Shown here: one piece after another, positions 52,370 through 63,880 of the stretch
Layout: each line of letters opens with the position of its first letter
Numbering within the stretch: the stretch's first letter is position 1
NCBI RefSeq assembly: GCF_016920785.2
Contig: NW_024609835.1
Span: 86,772,243 to 86,836,242, forward strand
Source of the DNA: Ixodes scapularis
Lineage: Eukaryota > Arthropoda > Arachnida > Ixodida > Ixodidae
Direction: 5' to 3'
Length of the DNA: 64,000 nt
Translations under genes and position numbers: made by a program
Notes under the pieces: model-generated
Databases searched by the model: none
What the model saw: only the letters and a program-made list of their open reading frames with translations
What the model was told of the DNA's origin: nothing

Positions 52370-53540
52370 GCTGGCAATAAACGAGCGAGAACACATTGAA
52401 AACAAACATGGGGAGCCCAAAACGATGGGTTCTTCGTGCCGTTTTCTTTTGCCAGAGGGAACTCGCAGGTGTAGTTGTGCAAACAAATTGCGGAACAGGT
52501 TTGTTTCAGTACGTCCGGCGTCATATTTATGCACCCGGCGGATCTTTTACAGCCTGTAAAAGTTGGCGTCGGTTCTTGACTTACGAGCCGTTCCGTCCCA
52601 TTCGTCTGCGCAGCAACGATCCCCGCTGTACCCTCTCTGCAGCCGGCAACGCCTCCCGGGGCTCGAGCTGGCTCTCGAAAATCAGGCACCTGGAGCGCGC
52701 GCGGGAGTGCGGTCAGTTTAGGCAACACCACGGAGAACAATCAAAGTCTGCGAGCAGCCTTCTGTATACCTCCGTGGAACGTGACCACTTCAACAGCGAG
52801 CGTTTTTCCAGTCGATGGTTCAACACGAGGCCTAAATAAACACTACCTGAGTATTCGTGACAAATTTGTGTACGCGCTTGATTGCAGTGTTAGGACGTCA
52901 CAATATTTGTGCACACGCTCTCATTACTATATTTGGTGTTGGTTCAGGGAACTCCAGCTAAGATAGGATAAGTTTATTTAAATACAGAAAAAAAAACGCT
53001 CATACAATTCTGCCAGCTTAAGCGTAGGTACGCTCGTATGCGGGACATGGCTGTACAGTCATTTTCATCATGTAGACACAAATGATGGTTAAATGTAAGT
53101 AAAACAGGAAAGAAATATTCAAAATAACACAAACAACGAAATTCACGCCCAAGTAGAAAATTCACTTGTTAAGTAACACCCAATTCGAGAATAGCAATCA
53201 TTGCATGGTTACAAAAGAAACATTGTTATTTTATACACACAATGGCAAGAATTCACACGTATACACCTTTCTCACAGGGGCGCAGCCATCTTGGATGTCG
53301 TCACTTCTGGTATGCGGTAAAGCATTGTGGGCCTCAAGCGTGCACACGGAGCCAAAGCACGGCGGAAGGTAGCGAGCGCGTGCCGTATGGCCAGACGTTC
53401 GAAAGACGCCGCTCTCACCTTGTCAGTAACTAATATAGTGGTGTTGGTTCAGGACCTGCGCTGCTACGGCCTTGTACGGACATCCCTTCTCCGGTGATCA
53501 TCAAATGACTTCGTTGTCTGAAGCCAACAGAGACAATGCG
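52370..53540. other. Intergenic; YY1-like motif near 53284
   Basis: GCGCAGCCATCTTGGATGTCG (about 53281) is a near-perfect YY1-type motif of the kind found at animal start sites. The frames at 52291-52740 (minus) and 52396-52839 (plus) oppose each other, and the minus one runs into the MITE, so neither is called. Confidence 0.35.
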
Positions 53541-53542
53541 CC

Positions 53543-53863
53543 GAGAAACGGAGGGACCAGGAGGACACGGGAGAGGACGTCAGACTGGCGAGCTCTGGTT
53601 CGAACGGTTGGGGGGTACACCCAAAGCTATAGCAGCCTTTGTCTCCACTGTACTTGTCGAACGCGTTAGAACGCGCAACGCCGGCGTCCAGCGTTTGGCT
53701 CTCGCATTCAAACGCGTTCGACGAGTGGAGTGGAGGCAAAGGCAGCTATAGCTTTAGGTCAATCCACTAATCATTCGAACCAGAGCTCGGCGTCCTGACG
53801 TCGAGCTCTGGATTCATCTTCAACACCCAGGCGCCAAGAAACTCCCTCAGTTTCTTGGCGCCT
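53543..53863. mobile_element. Foldback MITE, family E copy 4, with terminal hairpin
   Basis: The left GCGCCGAGAAACGGAGGGA and right CTCCCTCAGTTTCTTGGCGCC are inverted ends. The core has GCGAGCTCTGGTTCGAACGGTT mirrored by CATTCGAACCAGAGCTCGGCG. At the right end AGGCGCCAAGAAACT (53829-53843) and AGTTTCTTGGCGCCT (53849-53863) form a perfect 15-bp-arm hairpin, as if two element ends were fused. Confidence 0.82.
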
Positions 53864-54007
53864 ACGACGCGAAGAGCTCTGGAATCATATTCAAGAAGCG
53901 AACAGAGCGTCTTTTGATCGCGCACTAAGAGCCGAGAAAACTGTGTTGCGTGTATGTTTAGCGAACGGAAAGTTGGTCAGCCCCAGTCGGCGTCTGGCTT
54001 CTCCTCT

Positions 54008-54226
54008 TCAGATGAGAAATTTGGCCCGTGCAGTGCCGCTGCTAGGTTGGGCCATTAACGTGCATCGCGCAGCAGCGATACACGACAGCAGGCCGGTACG
54101 ATGCTCATTGAGATCGAAACCGGCGGGGACGAAGATTGAACCCGGAATTTCTGATTTCTGCAGAGCAAACTTTCGCTCTAGGTGCTCCGAGCTCGTTAAA
54201 CCATTCGGCCGCCGATCGCCCTTAGG
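54008..54226 (-). repeat. tRNA-derived SINE, antisense, near full length
   Basis: The reverse complement of the SINE consensus can be followed from its 3' part (GATGAGAAATTTGGCC, 54010) through GATACACGACAGC, GGTACGATGCTCATTGAGATCG and the box B region (GATTGAACCCGGAATT) to the tRNA-like head (GCTCGTTAAACCATTCGGCCGCCGAT). It is followed by a 28-bp A run at 54250. Confidence 0.8.
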
Positions 54227-54880
54227 GCGTAGAAACTTACTGCTCCTTGCAAAAAAAAAAAAAAAAAAAAAAAAAAAAGAAAGAAAAAAGCAGCAACAAG
54301 CCAGAACGCGTCACCAATCGTTACTCCACATCTTCTTGCAGTTCAGGAGTTTTGCATCAATAATTTTAGCCGTCCATGGTTTGAATACGCGCGGATCCTG
54401 TCATTCTGTCAAAATATATTTATGAGTTTTTTTAAATCAGCTTTCTGTCTCCGAACTTTCAGAAATATCTCACATTATTCTCCCTCGAACGAGCTTGCGC
54501 GACGCAAGATGTCCACAAAGAAACAAATACGGTACACAACGAGTTATGCCGGCGATCACGGTGACAAGATCATACACGTGCACGTTCAAAATCAAACGAC
54601 GGCGATAAATGATGATAAAGGCGCTCCACGTTGAAAATAAAGCGCGGAATGTTTTAGAAGTTATGAGTGGTCGCGACGCTAATGTAGTCATGCGCAATTA
54701 ACCCCCCCCCCCCTCCCCCCACTACCATCACCTCCTATTTTTCAAGCTGCGCTAGATCTTTACTCTCTCAGTTAGGTTATTTATTTTCACGGGAGGACTC
54801 GATGGAGAGATAAACTCGAAAGTAATAATGGGCGTCTTTAAGCGCAGAGTGTAATCTAGGCGGCGAAACATAGTTGCCTC
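54227..54880. other. Intergenic, no supported gene
   Basis: A poly(A) run lies at 54250-54277 and a poly(C) run at about 54702-54713. No gene is supported. Confidence 0.5.
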
Positions 54881-56440
54881 TTTTCTCGGGTCAGCGGGGT
54901 GTGCACCCTCGTCGTATTCAGTCTTCATCGTATTCCTCGGTGCTTTCCTCGACTGTTCAGGGGAACACGAGGAGGCCCGGGGGAGAAAGGTGACATAAAA
55001 GCCGACGTGAGTTGTCCCGCAGCAAGTTCCAGGGTCTGTCGGCTCCGAGTCGTGCCAACGACCACGGCTATACAACGACAACAACGGCGACACGTTTCCT
55101 GTTCGACCTCGAATCGCGCAATCACAGCCCCGGCCGCAGCATACAAATTATTAAGCGAGCCGGACATTCGTCTCCTGCCTCCTCCAAAAAACGGCCGCTG
55201 CCTCTCGCGCACAGACCAGACGCCGCCATCCCTCGCCTTTCTCTTTCCTTGACGGCACCTTTGCACTCCCCTCCCCGGTCGCCTTCCGTGTCTACCTTCG
55301 CCCCGCAGTTCCCTCGTCTCGGATCTTTAAAAGTGGCCGCCCGCCCGTCGAGCTCTCGCCCCTTAACGACGGCCCGTTTCTCCCGTCGGGCAAAAAGGCG
55401 ACGATGCCGCGCGCGGGGCGCATCCAGCTGCTTCCAAAGGAGCCGTTTTCCCGCTCTTCCCGACCCTCAATCCCATCCCCAATGGCGCCGTTACGCAGCT
55501 CGCGGTGGGAATAACCGGAAGTGACGCGAGTGGTGTCCGAATCCCCAGCGGAACCGGAAGTAGAGACGTTCGAACGCGACCGGAACATCAACGCCGGCTG
55601 TTCGCCGCGCACGCTTTTGGAAAAACACCTTTTGCTTTCGTTTCGTCGATTGTTGTTGATGCGCGGCGTTTGGGTTTTTGTTTGGTTGGTTCGGCGTCGC
55701 CGCCGCCGCCAGTGGCCGACGCCGTCCGGAATTTCGGCCCGGTCGGTCGGTCGACCTAGACGGCCGCCTCGGTTCTCCTTTGCTGTCTCAATTTTTTATT
55801 TCGCGTATATCTGGGTAGTTTTGTGTTGTCTTTGAGCCAATCTGGCACCCTTCGGGTTCGCAGGGGGCTCGATTGAAAGGCGACGTCGAGCGAAGGCAGC
55901 ATCGAAGAGAGATATTTAATTCGATGGGAGGGCAGCCCGGGCCCCGAGAATGTGCCGCCGCGGGAAAACAAACAAAGCGCAAGAAAAGGAGCGCGAGCGG
56001 TATATGACGACGGTCGGGAAAGTGGGTTGGGACAAAAGCCGCACGCTGGCCCGGTATCTATAGCCTATGCGGTGCGTTCCGCGATGCCGGCCCGATGTTG
56101 GAGACCGATATACGTCGAGAGGAAGGCGGCAGCCGTTCTCCCGGGCCTTTCTTAATTGGCCGTGGTCGGGCGGTCCGCAGTGGGGAATTGATGGAAATCG
56201 CGGCCGGGCTCTCGCGGGCCCAGGAATGCCAGGGGAGTGGCCACCGTGATTGGCTCGTCGCCGCCGCCGCCGCCAAGCGCCCGGGCTGCCGCGCGAGAGG
56301 AATACCCGACAGCGAGCCAGGAAGAGCGCTTCTCCGTCCGCTCCACCCGATGATGTGCGCCGAGGAGAAGAAGACCTCGCGGGGGGCCATGCAGTGTCAC
56401 GGAACGCTACGCGCTCCTGGTCTCATTACCGATGATTTTT
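54880..56440. promoter_or_regulatory. CpG-rich block with ETS sites, promoter-like
   Basis: This is the most GC- and CpG-rich stretch of the window and has no inverted repeats or LINE pieces. Two ACCGGAAGT sites in the same orientation lie at 55514-55522 and 55553-55561, with CCAATGGCGCCG just upstream (about 55480). GTGATTGGCTCGTCGCC (inverted CCAAT) is at about 56246. Such clusters mark TATA-less start sites of widely expressed animal genes. Overlapping open frames of up to 170 codons on both strands follow from the base composition, and none has a family I know. A first exon may exist here, but I cannot place it. Confidence 0.4.
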
Positions 56441-56925
56441 GAATTTTTTGTTTTACGCGTTTGATGCGCGTGCGGAGAGGAAAGTGAAGGCTTACTGGTT
56501 TGATGTTGGCGTTAGTTGACGAGGAAAGTGGAGGCTACTAGAGTCGATGACAGCTCAAGAAACACCGGATGGGGCGAGCGCCGTGCATCTCATTATTGTT
56601 CCGCTGCCAATCAGATGGCGCTATTAGTCGATGTGGAGGCCGAAAAACCAAACACAGAGAGTGAACAGCACTCCCTTCGTTTGTTAAGCTCTCAGTCACT
56701 ATAGTTTAATCTTGACGTGAGTCGACTCAAAACCGAAGTGTTAAAAAAATTACCACGTTTTGATATCTGCATAATGCTTGGTTTCACACTAAGTCAGACC
56801 AAAGGCGACGCCACAACCCGACGCATGAGCCAACCAAACGGCTCCAAAAAGAATGCATCTCCACGGCGAACGTTGTTTTTGTGGATAGGTGAGCGTAACT
56901 ACTTTAATCGGCGACCGGACACCGT
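56441..56925. other. Intergenic; repeat L copy near 56520-56650
   Basis: The block GACAGCTCAAGAAACACCGGAT...TCATTATTGTTCCGCTGCCAATCAGA resembles 5740-5815. No gene is supported. Confidence 0.4.
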
Positions 56926-56928
56926 TAC

Positions 56929-57033
56929 CAGGCACGTACCCAATTGGGGAGAGGGGGGGGGGGGGGGGGGGCATGGGCCTGCCCCCCCCCCCCCCCCCGC
57001 CCTTTTGAATTAAAAATCCTGGCTACGTGCCTG
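56929..57033. mobile_element. hAT-like MITE, family B copy 3
   Basis: The ends CAGGCACGTACCCA and ATCCTGGCTACGTGCCTG are inverted. The 8-bp flanks are ACCGTTAC (56921-56928) and ACCGTGAC (57034-57041), 7 of 8 matching. The core consists almost only of a poly(G) run (about 56948-56971) and a poly(C) run (about 56983-56998), which can pair as a hairpin. Confidence 0.85.
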
Positions 57034-57041
57034 ACCGTGAC

Positions 57042-59210
57042 GATGCACCTTTCGTGCTGCTCGACTGGCTCCGTCCCAGTGTAGCGCCTGTAGGGCACTC
57101 GAATCTTGTTCACTCCTTCCGGCATTGTCACGCAAAGAAGCGGAACGCCGGATGAAAGTAGAGTCTCAATTATCCCGGTGAAATATCCCGTGCTAACGAA
57201 GGAAGAGCGAATTATTGTTTATGATAATTTTACTGCGCGTAATGCTAAAGGACTCCGCGCTGTCGTACGTTACAAACAATTTCCGGGAAGAAAAAATAAA
57301 AACCCTTTAGATTCAGTGATATGAGATGATACGGTGAGCTGCGTATGATCGGCCCTGATATCTCTCCCTATTTAAGCTTTCTTGGTCCGACTCTTGTTCC
57401 TCCAGCGCTTCTTCAGGTTCATTAGACTACGTCTTCGCCCAGTGAGTCAGATTAACTAGGCCACGGTATCTTTGACCCAGAATGTCTGGGTTAGAATATT
57501 AAAGACTGACATAGATTTTTGTTTTTTAAACCGTCTGTATGTTCTCGGAACATGAAAATTGCTTGTTTCCTTTCATTTTTTACGTGGAAGAAGCGAGTCG
57601 CGAAGAGAAACGAAACGCACTTTTTATTGATTTTCTTTTCTTTTTGTTTATACTTATATGCCTACACGTATGAAGCTAGTTGGTGTGTAAATCTTCTGAC
57701 CACTTTTTGTTTATTGTGACGGCTTAATAAATGTTGAACAATTTGGGGTTTCGCGTGCAGGATTTGGGAAGAAAGAAAGGAAGAAAGCGAGAGAGAAAGA
57801 AAGAGAGAGAGACATACAGACAGAGAGAGAAAGAAGAACTTTATTTTGTTATAAAATTGAGGAGCCCTCAGTTTAGAGCATTTCTGATTTGGGAAGACTC
57901 CGGAAAAAAATACAATTTTACAAAACTAGTCCATAACCAATGAGGGGTTTATAAAATCTACAAGTATACATGTGGAGTGTTCTCTTCACTTATGTTCCCG
58001 TTATTGTTTCCTGCTCCTGCATCCAAAAGAAAGAAAAGAAAGTCTGGACATTGTGTTCCAATAAACGAAAGTACGTAGTCGAGCTGGTTAGGAATCATCA
58101 TAACTTAAACTCTTCGACCCTTTTCCCAGGGTTTATATTATAAAGGTCATCTAGCTCCGTTCAACTGAAAGCGAGCTCAAGTCCGCAGAGGGTTACGTAT
58201 GAGCTAGAGAAGACACATCACATCAAGCCTAAAGCCGGGCTCACACTGCTTATACATCATACAAGACAGTCTGCACACAAATTCGAAACGCGAGTCAGCG
58301 CGAGATCTGTGCTTCGAATGCCGCATAGCAACGAGTTAAAGGGGAAACTTGGCACACAGCATTCGAACCACGAATATTGCGGTGACTTGTGATTGCAGAC
58401 TCTATTTTGTATAATGTTTGAGCAGTGTGACCTCGTTTCAATGGATAGACGAAGACACTGTTTGCCATCCAGAAGCCGAGCACGCGCAATGACCTATTCT
58501 TGTAATGGAATTGACTCCGCGTCTGCTCAAACATGCAGCTCTTCAGTAAACTGTCCACCATTGTTTTCTGCGTTGCTGTTGAGGGCGCGCTCAAAGCAGG
58601 CTTGTTTTGTTTTATACTCTGACAGACCAAATCTCGGACTAGTACAAATATGAATGCCTCTCGCATTTTGAATTCGACATATTTGGGTAAATTTCCCTAT
58701 AGAGTTTCCGTCTGTTTTACGACAAACATGATAGCGAGTGAAAAAGAAATTTAGCCAAGACAACGTGAAAGAATTTTATTGCCGCGAGCATGCGGACATT
58801 GCCCTGTACGCTGTCTGTTTACTCATGCCCTGTCAAAAAAGAAGAAAAAAAAAAAACTGTGCGGCGCTTTTTTTTTTTTTGCATCACGAAGACAGACATT
58901 TAAAGTTATTAATTGAAAAATACTAGCAAATGAAAAAAAAAATTTATAACCCCATTAGATCTGAAAAAAAGTTAAATGTATGTGGGGACAGTGAAAGTGA
59001 AACGCAATGCGCATTGTCCTCGTTTACATTGCATTTGTTAGTGAAATCGTATTGCAAGCTTCGTCATTCGGTGTGATCCTGATATTTGGACACCGTGATC
59101 TGCTGTCTCGTGCTCTACAGAAAAAGTGCTCTCACAGTCTTTTTTTCATATTTCTTTTAGTACGTTGTTTTAAGCGAGAATGCTCAGTTTGCCCATTCTT
59201 TTTATGTAAC
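57042..59210. other. Intergenic, low complexity
   Basis: It holds a purine (GAAA/GAGA)n stretch at about 57765-57835 and A/T runs near 58845-58880. No reading frame or element could be recognised. Confidence 0.5.
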
Positions 59211-59214
59211 TGGG

Positions 59215-59541
59215 CAGTGGTTCTCAAATGGGAGTCCGCGGATCCTTTGGGGTCCGCGAAGGCATTCTAGGGATTCGCGAAGCCCTGCCTCATCAGTCAA
59301 GCATGGGAAGATAAATTTATTTTTTCAGACTGAGAAGAAACCTTCCCATTTTGGGGTCAGTTTACTCGTGTGTATGTCACAGAAAGAAGTCTACTTCACG
59401 CTAGCCCTTAGTAGTATCCATCTATTAAATCATTATCATAATTACCTATACATTTCCCTTCCCCTCACCAGGAACGGAACCCTCCATCATCCCCGCCAAT
59501 CCACAAGGGGTACGCGAAACACCAGTGGTTCAGAATCACAG
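59215..59541. mobile_element. hAT-type MITE (CAGTGGTTCTCAAA ends)
   Basis: The left end CAGTGGTTCTCAAATGGGAGTCCGCGG is the classical hAT/Charlie-like terminus. The right end reads GGGGTACGCGAAAC...AGTGGTTCAGAATCACAG, a decayed form of the usual GTGGTTGAGAACCACTG hairpin terminus. The two ends match at about 10 of 13 positions when inverted. The interior is short and has no transposase. I found no clear 8-bp duplication, which fits an old copy. Confidence 0.65.
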
Positions 59542-59544
59542 AAA

Positions 59545-60876
59545 TAAGAGGGCATATTTTTGTCAATATTGCAGAAGTACGTTAGAAACGCAAACCTGAC
59601 GAGAAGCGATTTCGGCAGGCAAAGGTCGTAGATGTTCTCGTCTTGACATGCAGCCGGAGCAAATAACTGCTCGTCTAGCAGCAGTGCATACGCTTAACCA
59701 TCATATGTTCCTCCTTCTATTAGCCTACTTCTTAGTCATAACGTGAATTTAATCACTGCTATATATAAACAACGACAATTGTATTACAATATAACACGCT
59801 CGCATCAATATCATGGTATAACTCCACCGATATCGACAGACATGTGCGATAGCGCTTCTCGGGAAAATGTAATTTCGCACTCGAGCGTGAGCATGAAACA
59901 ACAACACGCTTAAAAACAACATGCGCTGGGGACTCTAACACATTGTTCATAACATTAGGGAGAGGGTATACAATTCGTAAATTATTCCTCCCTGTAATAC
60001 ACTTTGTACCGTCTTTCCATATGAAGCAAACCACTGCGAAAATTAGCCCAAGTTTTCCTGAAGGGATCAACTCCTAAAAATACAAACAAAAATATAAACT
60101 ACCGTTATTTCGCATTCATGGCTTACGCTGTTCTTGAATTCTATCGCGAACGACGGTGAAAGTAACAACCGCGGAGCCTGACGCATACAAGGTGGACTTT
60201 GCCTCATAACAGGCGCGTAATGCGCCGAAAGCGAACTTTGATCACTCGCCTTGACGGCAGAGCGTGTGTTTCTTTAGAGGGAGATGTAATGACGGGGAAA
60301 TACAAGGAAGCTAACCCGGTGGCCGGAAACACGAATTTTGACTTGGAGCTGGGTGTTGGATGTTAGAGAACATGGCGACCAAAGAAGAGGAAAAGCGGCA
60401 GTCAAAAACGAAAATGAGCTTTAATTGCTACTTTCTACACAACTGGGCTTTGCACCGTTGTGAATTTCCATAGTTTGGTTTTGAGCGTAGTCCTATTTTT
60501 GTTAAATGAAAACTTGATGTTCAAACATGGGTCTGTCAGTCGGCCCGTAATAAACATTGTAACATGCACGGAAAACCACAAATGTTTAATAATAAAAATC
60601 ACCGAAGAAACTTCTGTAAGTAATCTATATTCTTTCAATGCACAAAAAAAGTAAAGAGGAAAAGCTAAATACTAGGAAAATAGTTATAATATAAAAAAAT
60701 GTACGTTGAGTCTCGGAATTTAGATTCGCACAAGTATTCGTGAAAATAATCTAAACCTCACAAAGTATATTGTTAATGCACAGTAACACCATCAAGCGAA
60801 AAGTCTTGTCGGTGTGCAAATCATCACAATTCTGAGGTCGGCTCATGTTCTTCCAGCCAATCAATCAAAGCGCGCG

Positions 60877-60907
<31 letters not shown>

Positions 60908-62000
60908 GAACACACACACACACACAGGAACACACACACAAATGAACGGACTTAAGCTTGCGCTCAGAGCATTTATTAGCGCTGCTTGACTTGTCTGGTT
61001 GAATAGAACAGAACAGTCCGAACAGACGGTGGACGGTCCCCAGAGATCTTTCAATCGAGGATCTCATTTACGACTTTAACAAAATTTATTCCAGGAAATT
61101 TAGCGAGCTGTAATGTGAATTGATTTATGAGACTTTAGAGGCGGCAGGTTCATCGGCTGAGTCGGAAAGGACTTGGACGCATTACTAGCGATGTAGCCTG
61201 TGACGTTGCGCGGTGTCACGGGCTAACGTCATCGAACAGAAAACATAGATACAGTGGCCCTCGGCCTGGATATAGAGCACTCGAACTTTGCGACAGCGAC
61301 AGGCACTCAGCTCAGATCACTGCCCCCGGCAACACCGCTTTCTTGTTGGTAAACATTGAAATCTATCACTTCGGACCAGATGGCAAACGACAGGAGCACT
61401 TCGTTGCTCGGCCCTGAGCACCTGCGAGCTCGAGTTTGAAGCAGGTTTGAAGAGCGTGGTGATAGCGGCTCCAACGTTTACCCGTTCGCAAGTTGCGACC
61501 GGGAAATGTTCAAGCGGGCACGGGCTCTAGCCTCAACGCAGCATTCAAAACGTCTGCTACTTATGCAGTACAGCTGCACCGCCGTGGCACGGTTCAAGTT
61601 ATCCTGTAGTCTTAATCCGTAGCAAATAGTGAAATATAAAGAAGTGCACTACGTGAATACTTGCTTGCTAAGCATCACGGACCGGCTAAGCTTGATTTTC
61701 TGGGTTACCCGCAGCGTTGACAAAGTCCACCGTTTTATGTGTCCACCGTTCAATGGGAAAATAAACCAGGCGGAAATATTTGCTCGTCTCGCTTACAGAT
61801 CGGTACCACTTCTTTACGAAAATAGGCATTGACAGTGGTCTCTTTAAAACAACTCAGCATACTCGCCAGTCAGTTTTGCAACTCCGCCGCTGCCGCTATA
61901 AATCTGGAGAACTTTAGTCGTTCCACACGCGCGACAACCCCGTTGAGCTCGCTACGGGTCTGCCAGAGCGGAGCACGATACTGCATGAGCCGCCTCCTTC
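59545..62000. other. Intergenic, no supported gene
   Basis: A (CA)n microsatellite lies at about 60872-60942. A small hairpin (AGCCTGTGAC / GTCACGGGCT) lies near 61195. Nothing else is supported. Confidence 0.5.
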
Positions 62001-62118
62001 ACTGCCACCTGCATCCTGGAGACTAAAGGTATGGCGGCGGCGCGCGCGCATGCACCAAACGCTCGATGAGATCGGTCTGTTGACACACGAGCGTCGACAG
62101 TGCGGGTGGAGGTGTGCA

Positions 62119-62127
62119 GCTATAAAA
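62119..62127 (+). promoter_or_regulatory. TATA box with downstream initiator-like TCAGTT
   Basis: GCAGCTATAAAAGCACC is a strong TATA box. A GTCAGTTG initiator-like motif follows at about 62163 and an ATG at 62184. The frame from that ATG (51 codons) runs into repeat K, so any gene here is doubtful. Confidence 0.3.
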
Positions 62128-62244
62128 GCACCTCGCCTTGCTCGAAGTCTAGCTCCGTGATAGTCAGTTGAACTGATAAAATTATGAGTAGTAGGAAATT
62201 GAATTCCCATGAACCAACAGGCAGTTTACAGACAAGCCAGTGTT

Positions 62245-62378
62245 TTTTCACACTAGGTGGGGGCACTGGGCGTGCGCGGAAACCAGGTTTACTTGAAGTG
62301 AAGCGTCTGCTTATGCGCCAGGTCGAGAGCAGCGCCCCCTCAGTGGCGTGACGTCACAGCCGCGCGCTAGTGTATAAA
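62245..62378. repeat. Dispersed repeat K, copy 2
   Basis: GGGGGCACTGGGCGTGCGCGG...AGCGTCTGC...AGCGCCCCCTCAGTGGCGTGACGTCA is collinear with 1605-1725. The AGCGCCCCCTCAGTGGCG core resembles a CTCF-type site. TATAAAATAGG follows at about 62374. Confidence 0.6.
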
Positions 62379-62970
62379 ATAGGAGATGCTGGTTGCCATA
62401 AAAAGGCTGACACTCCCCATGGCTTACTACCTTCAGCTTTATATTACGCGCTAATACTAAAAACATACTCGTAACTGAAGCTGAAAAAAAAAAAAAAGGT
62501 CGCATTCGAGGAATGAAAATGTTTTGCAACAATTTTACTGACCAGAGGCGCCATTATCAGGGTTCTACACTATAAAACTACGCTTTTTGTTAAACCCTCG
62601 ATGGCCCAACTTCTTACGAACCAATACAAACCACAATTATTAATTTTTTTTTTAATTTTTGGCACGAGAATGCATACGTCGTATACATATTCGCTGGACA
62701 CCATTTTACTAAGGCGTTGCTCGCAGTGCACGCTCAGAACTAAACAGTGTAAAAACTTATCCGCTCTTTGCACCCACCTCGTGCATTTATTTACCCTCCA
62801 GCTGCACCCACGTGCCTTTGTTTTCCCCCCCATCTCAGTCAATGACGGTGCGCACTCGGCTGCCTCATCATCGCACGTTCTCTCGGCGTTCCCTTTGCTT
62901 TCCGTTCATTGGAGCACCTCTCCCCGTGTTCCGGTGCGCGAAATATACTTTTGGGCACACCTGCTTTCCG
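62379..62970. other. Intergenic, no supported gene
   Basis: A poly(A) run lies near 62485. A 152-codon frame (62601-63059) runs into a foldback MITE and is not called. Confidence 0.5.
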
Positions 62971-63287
62971 TGCGCGACGAGAAACTCGGAGAGAGGAGGA
63001 GAGGAGAGCGCGCGGGGACATCAGAACGCCGAGCTCTGGTTCGCAGGGTTAGTGGGTAGACATAAAGCTAGCTGCCTTTGTCTCGCCTGTACTGTTCGAA
63101 AGCGTTCGAATGCGAGAGCCAAACGCCGGACGCCGGAGTTCCAAGTTCTAACACGTTCGGCGGGTGCAGTGGAAACAAAGAGAGCGAGCCTGACCCAGTA
63201 ATCATAACAGACAGTACTCAGCGTTATAACGTCTCCGCGCGCACTCGCCTCTTCCTCTTTCTCTCTCTCCCTCAGTTTCTCGGCGCA
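62971..63287. mobile_element. Foldback MITE, family E copy 5
   Basis: The ends TGCGCGACGAGAAACTCGGAGAGAGG and CTCTCTCCCTCAGTTTCTCGGCGCA are inverted repeats and give the fullest view of the family terminus, TGCGCCGAGAAACTGAGGGAG. The core contains GCCGAGCTCTGGTTCGCAGGGTTAGTGGG and GTTCGAAAGCGTTCGAA. Confidence 0.85.
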
Positions 63288-63476
63288 GAATCACTGTCAA
63301 TCGCTTCAAAAAAAAAAAAAAAAAGAAACAAAGGATGGTGTATTATGTTTTTTTTTTCGCAATTTATTTGTCGGCGCTATTATTGTCGGCTGATACTGCG
63401 GTTTCATTGACTGTGAGGCGATAATGGGGAGCTGAGGACTCGCAAAGGCCCTGCTTTCTTAAGCTCTCACTGACTA

Positions 63477-63696
63477 TGCAAAGAGCAAATTCGTCCGCTT
63501 CTTGCGCAGGCATGGCGCTGACGTTAGAACGACGCCGGGTTATGATTGGCTTTGATTGGAAGGATACTGGGTACACTTCAATGCTGGATGCCTTGAGATC
63601 TACCCACTATTTGTTTTCACTCAGCCAATGAGAGCTCGGCGTTCTGACAACATCGCAACCCCTGTGAAAGAAGCAGACGAATTTGTGCTCCGCAAA
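63477..63696. mobile_element. Foldback MITE, family D copy 3
   Basis: The ends TGCAAAGAGCAAATTCGTCCGC and AGCAGACGAATTTGTGCTCCGCA are inverted. The core GCCGGGTTATGATTGGCTTTGATTGG is mirrored by CAGCCAATGAGAGCTCGGCGTTCTGA. Confidence 0.85.
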
Positions 63697-63880
63697 GCAT
63701 CCTTTATCGCCTGCTAATAAAAACTATATTGATTGGGTGTACTTCAGGTTCGACGTGCATAATAGTGCATTTCCCCCAAAAAACAAGATTTTTTTTTCCC
63801 GCAGACGTAAATGGGAGCCGGTTTCAAGCATGCGCTGCGAACAACGATTTATAACGTGACCTCTTGCGAACACACTTTAT

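Noticed and set aside
52291..52740. 149-codon minus frame with several Cys, looking like a secreted Cys-rich tick protein
   Set aside because: It runs into the family D MITE, lacks a signal peptide at its start, and its Cys spacing fits no family I could name. A GTAAGT donor within it was noted but no matching acceptor was convincing.
55012..55524. 170-codon frame and opposing frames in the GC-rich block
   Set aside because: Frames are open on both strands because the sequence is GC-rich. There is no domain, and the residue make-up (Arg/Ser/Pro) is what composition alone would give.
59215..59541. Direct repeat of AGTGGTT at both ends taken as a target duplication
   Set aside because: The right-hand AGTGGTTCAGAATCAC is better explained as the decayed hairpin terminus of a hAT element than as a duplicated target.
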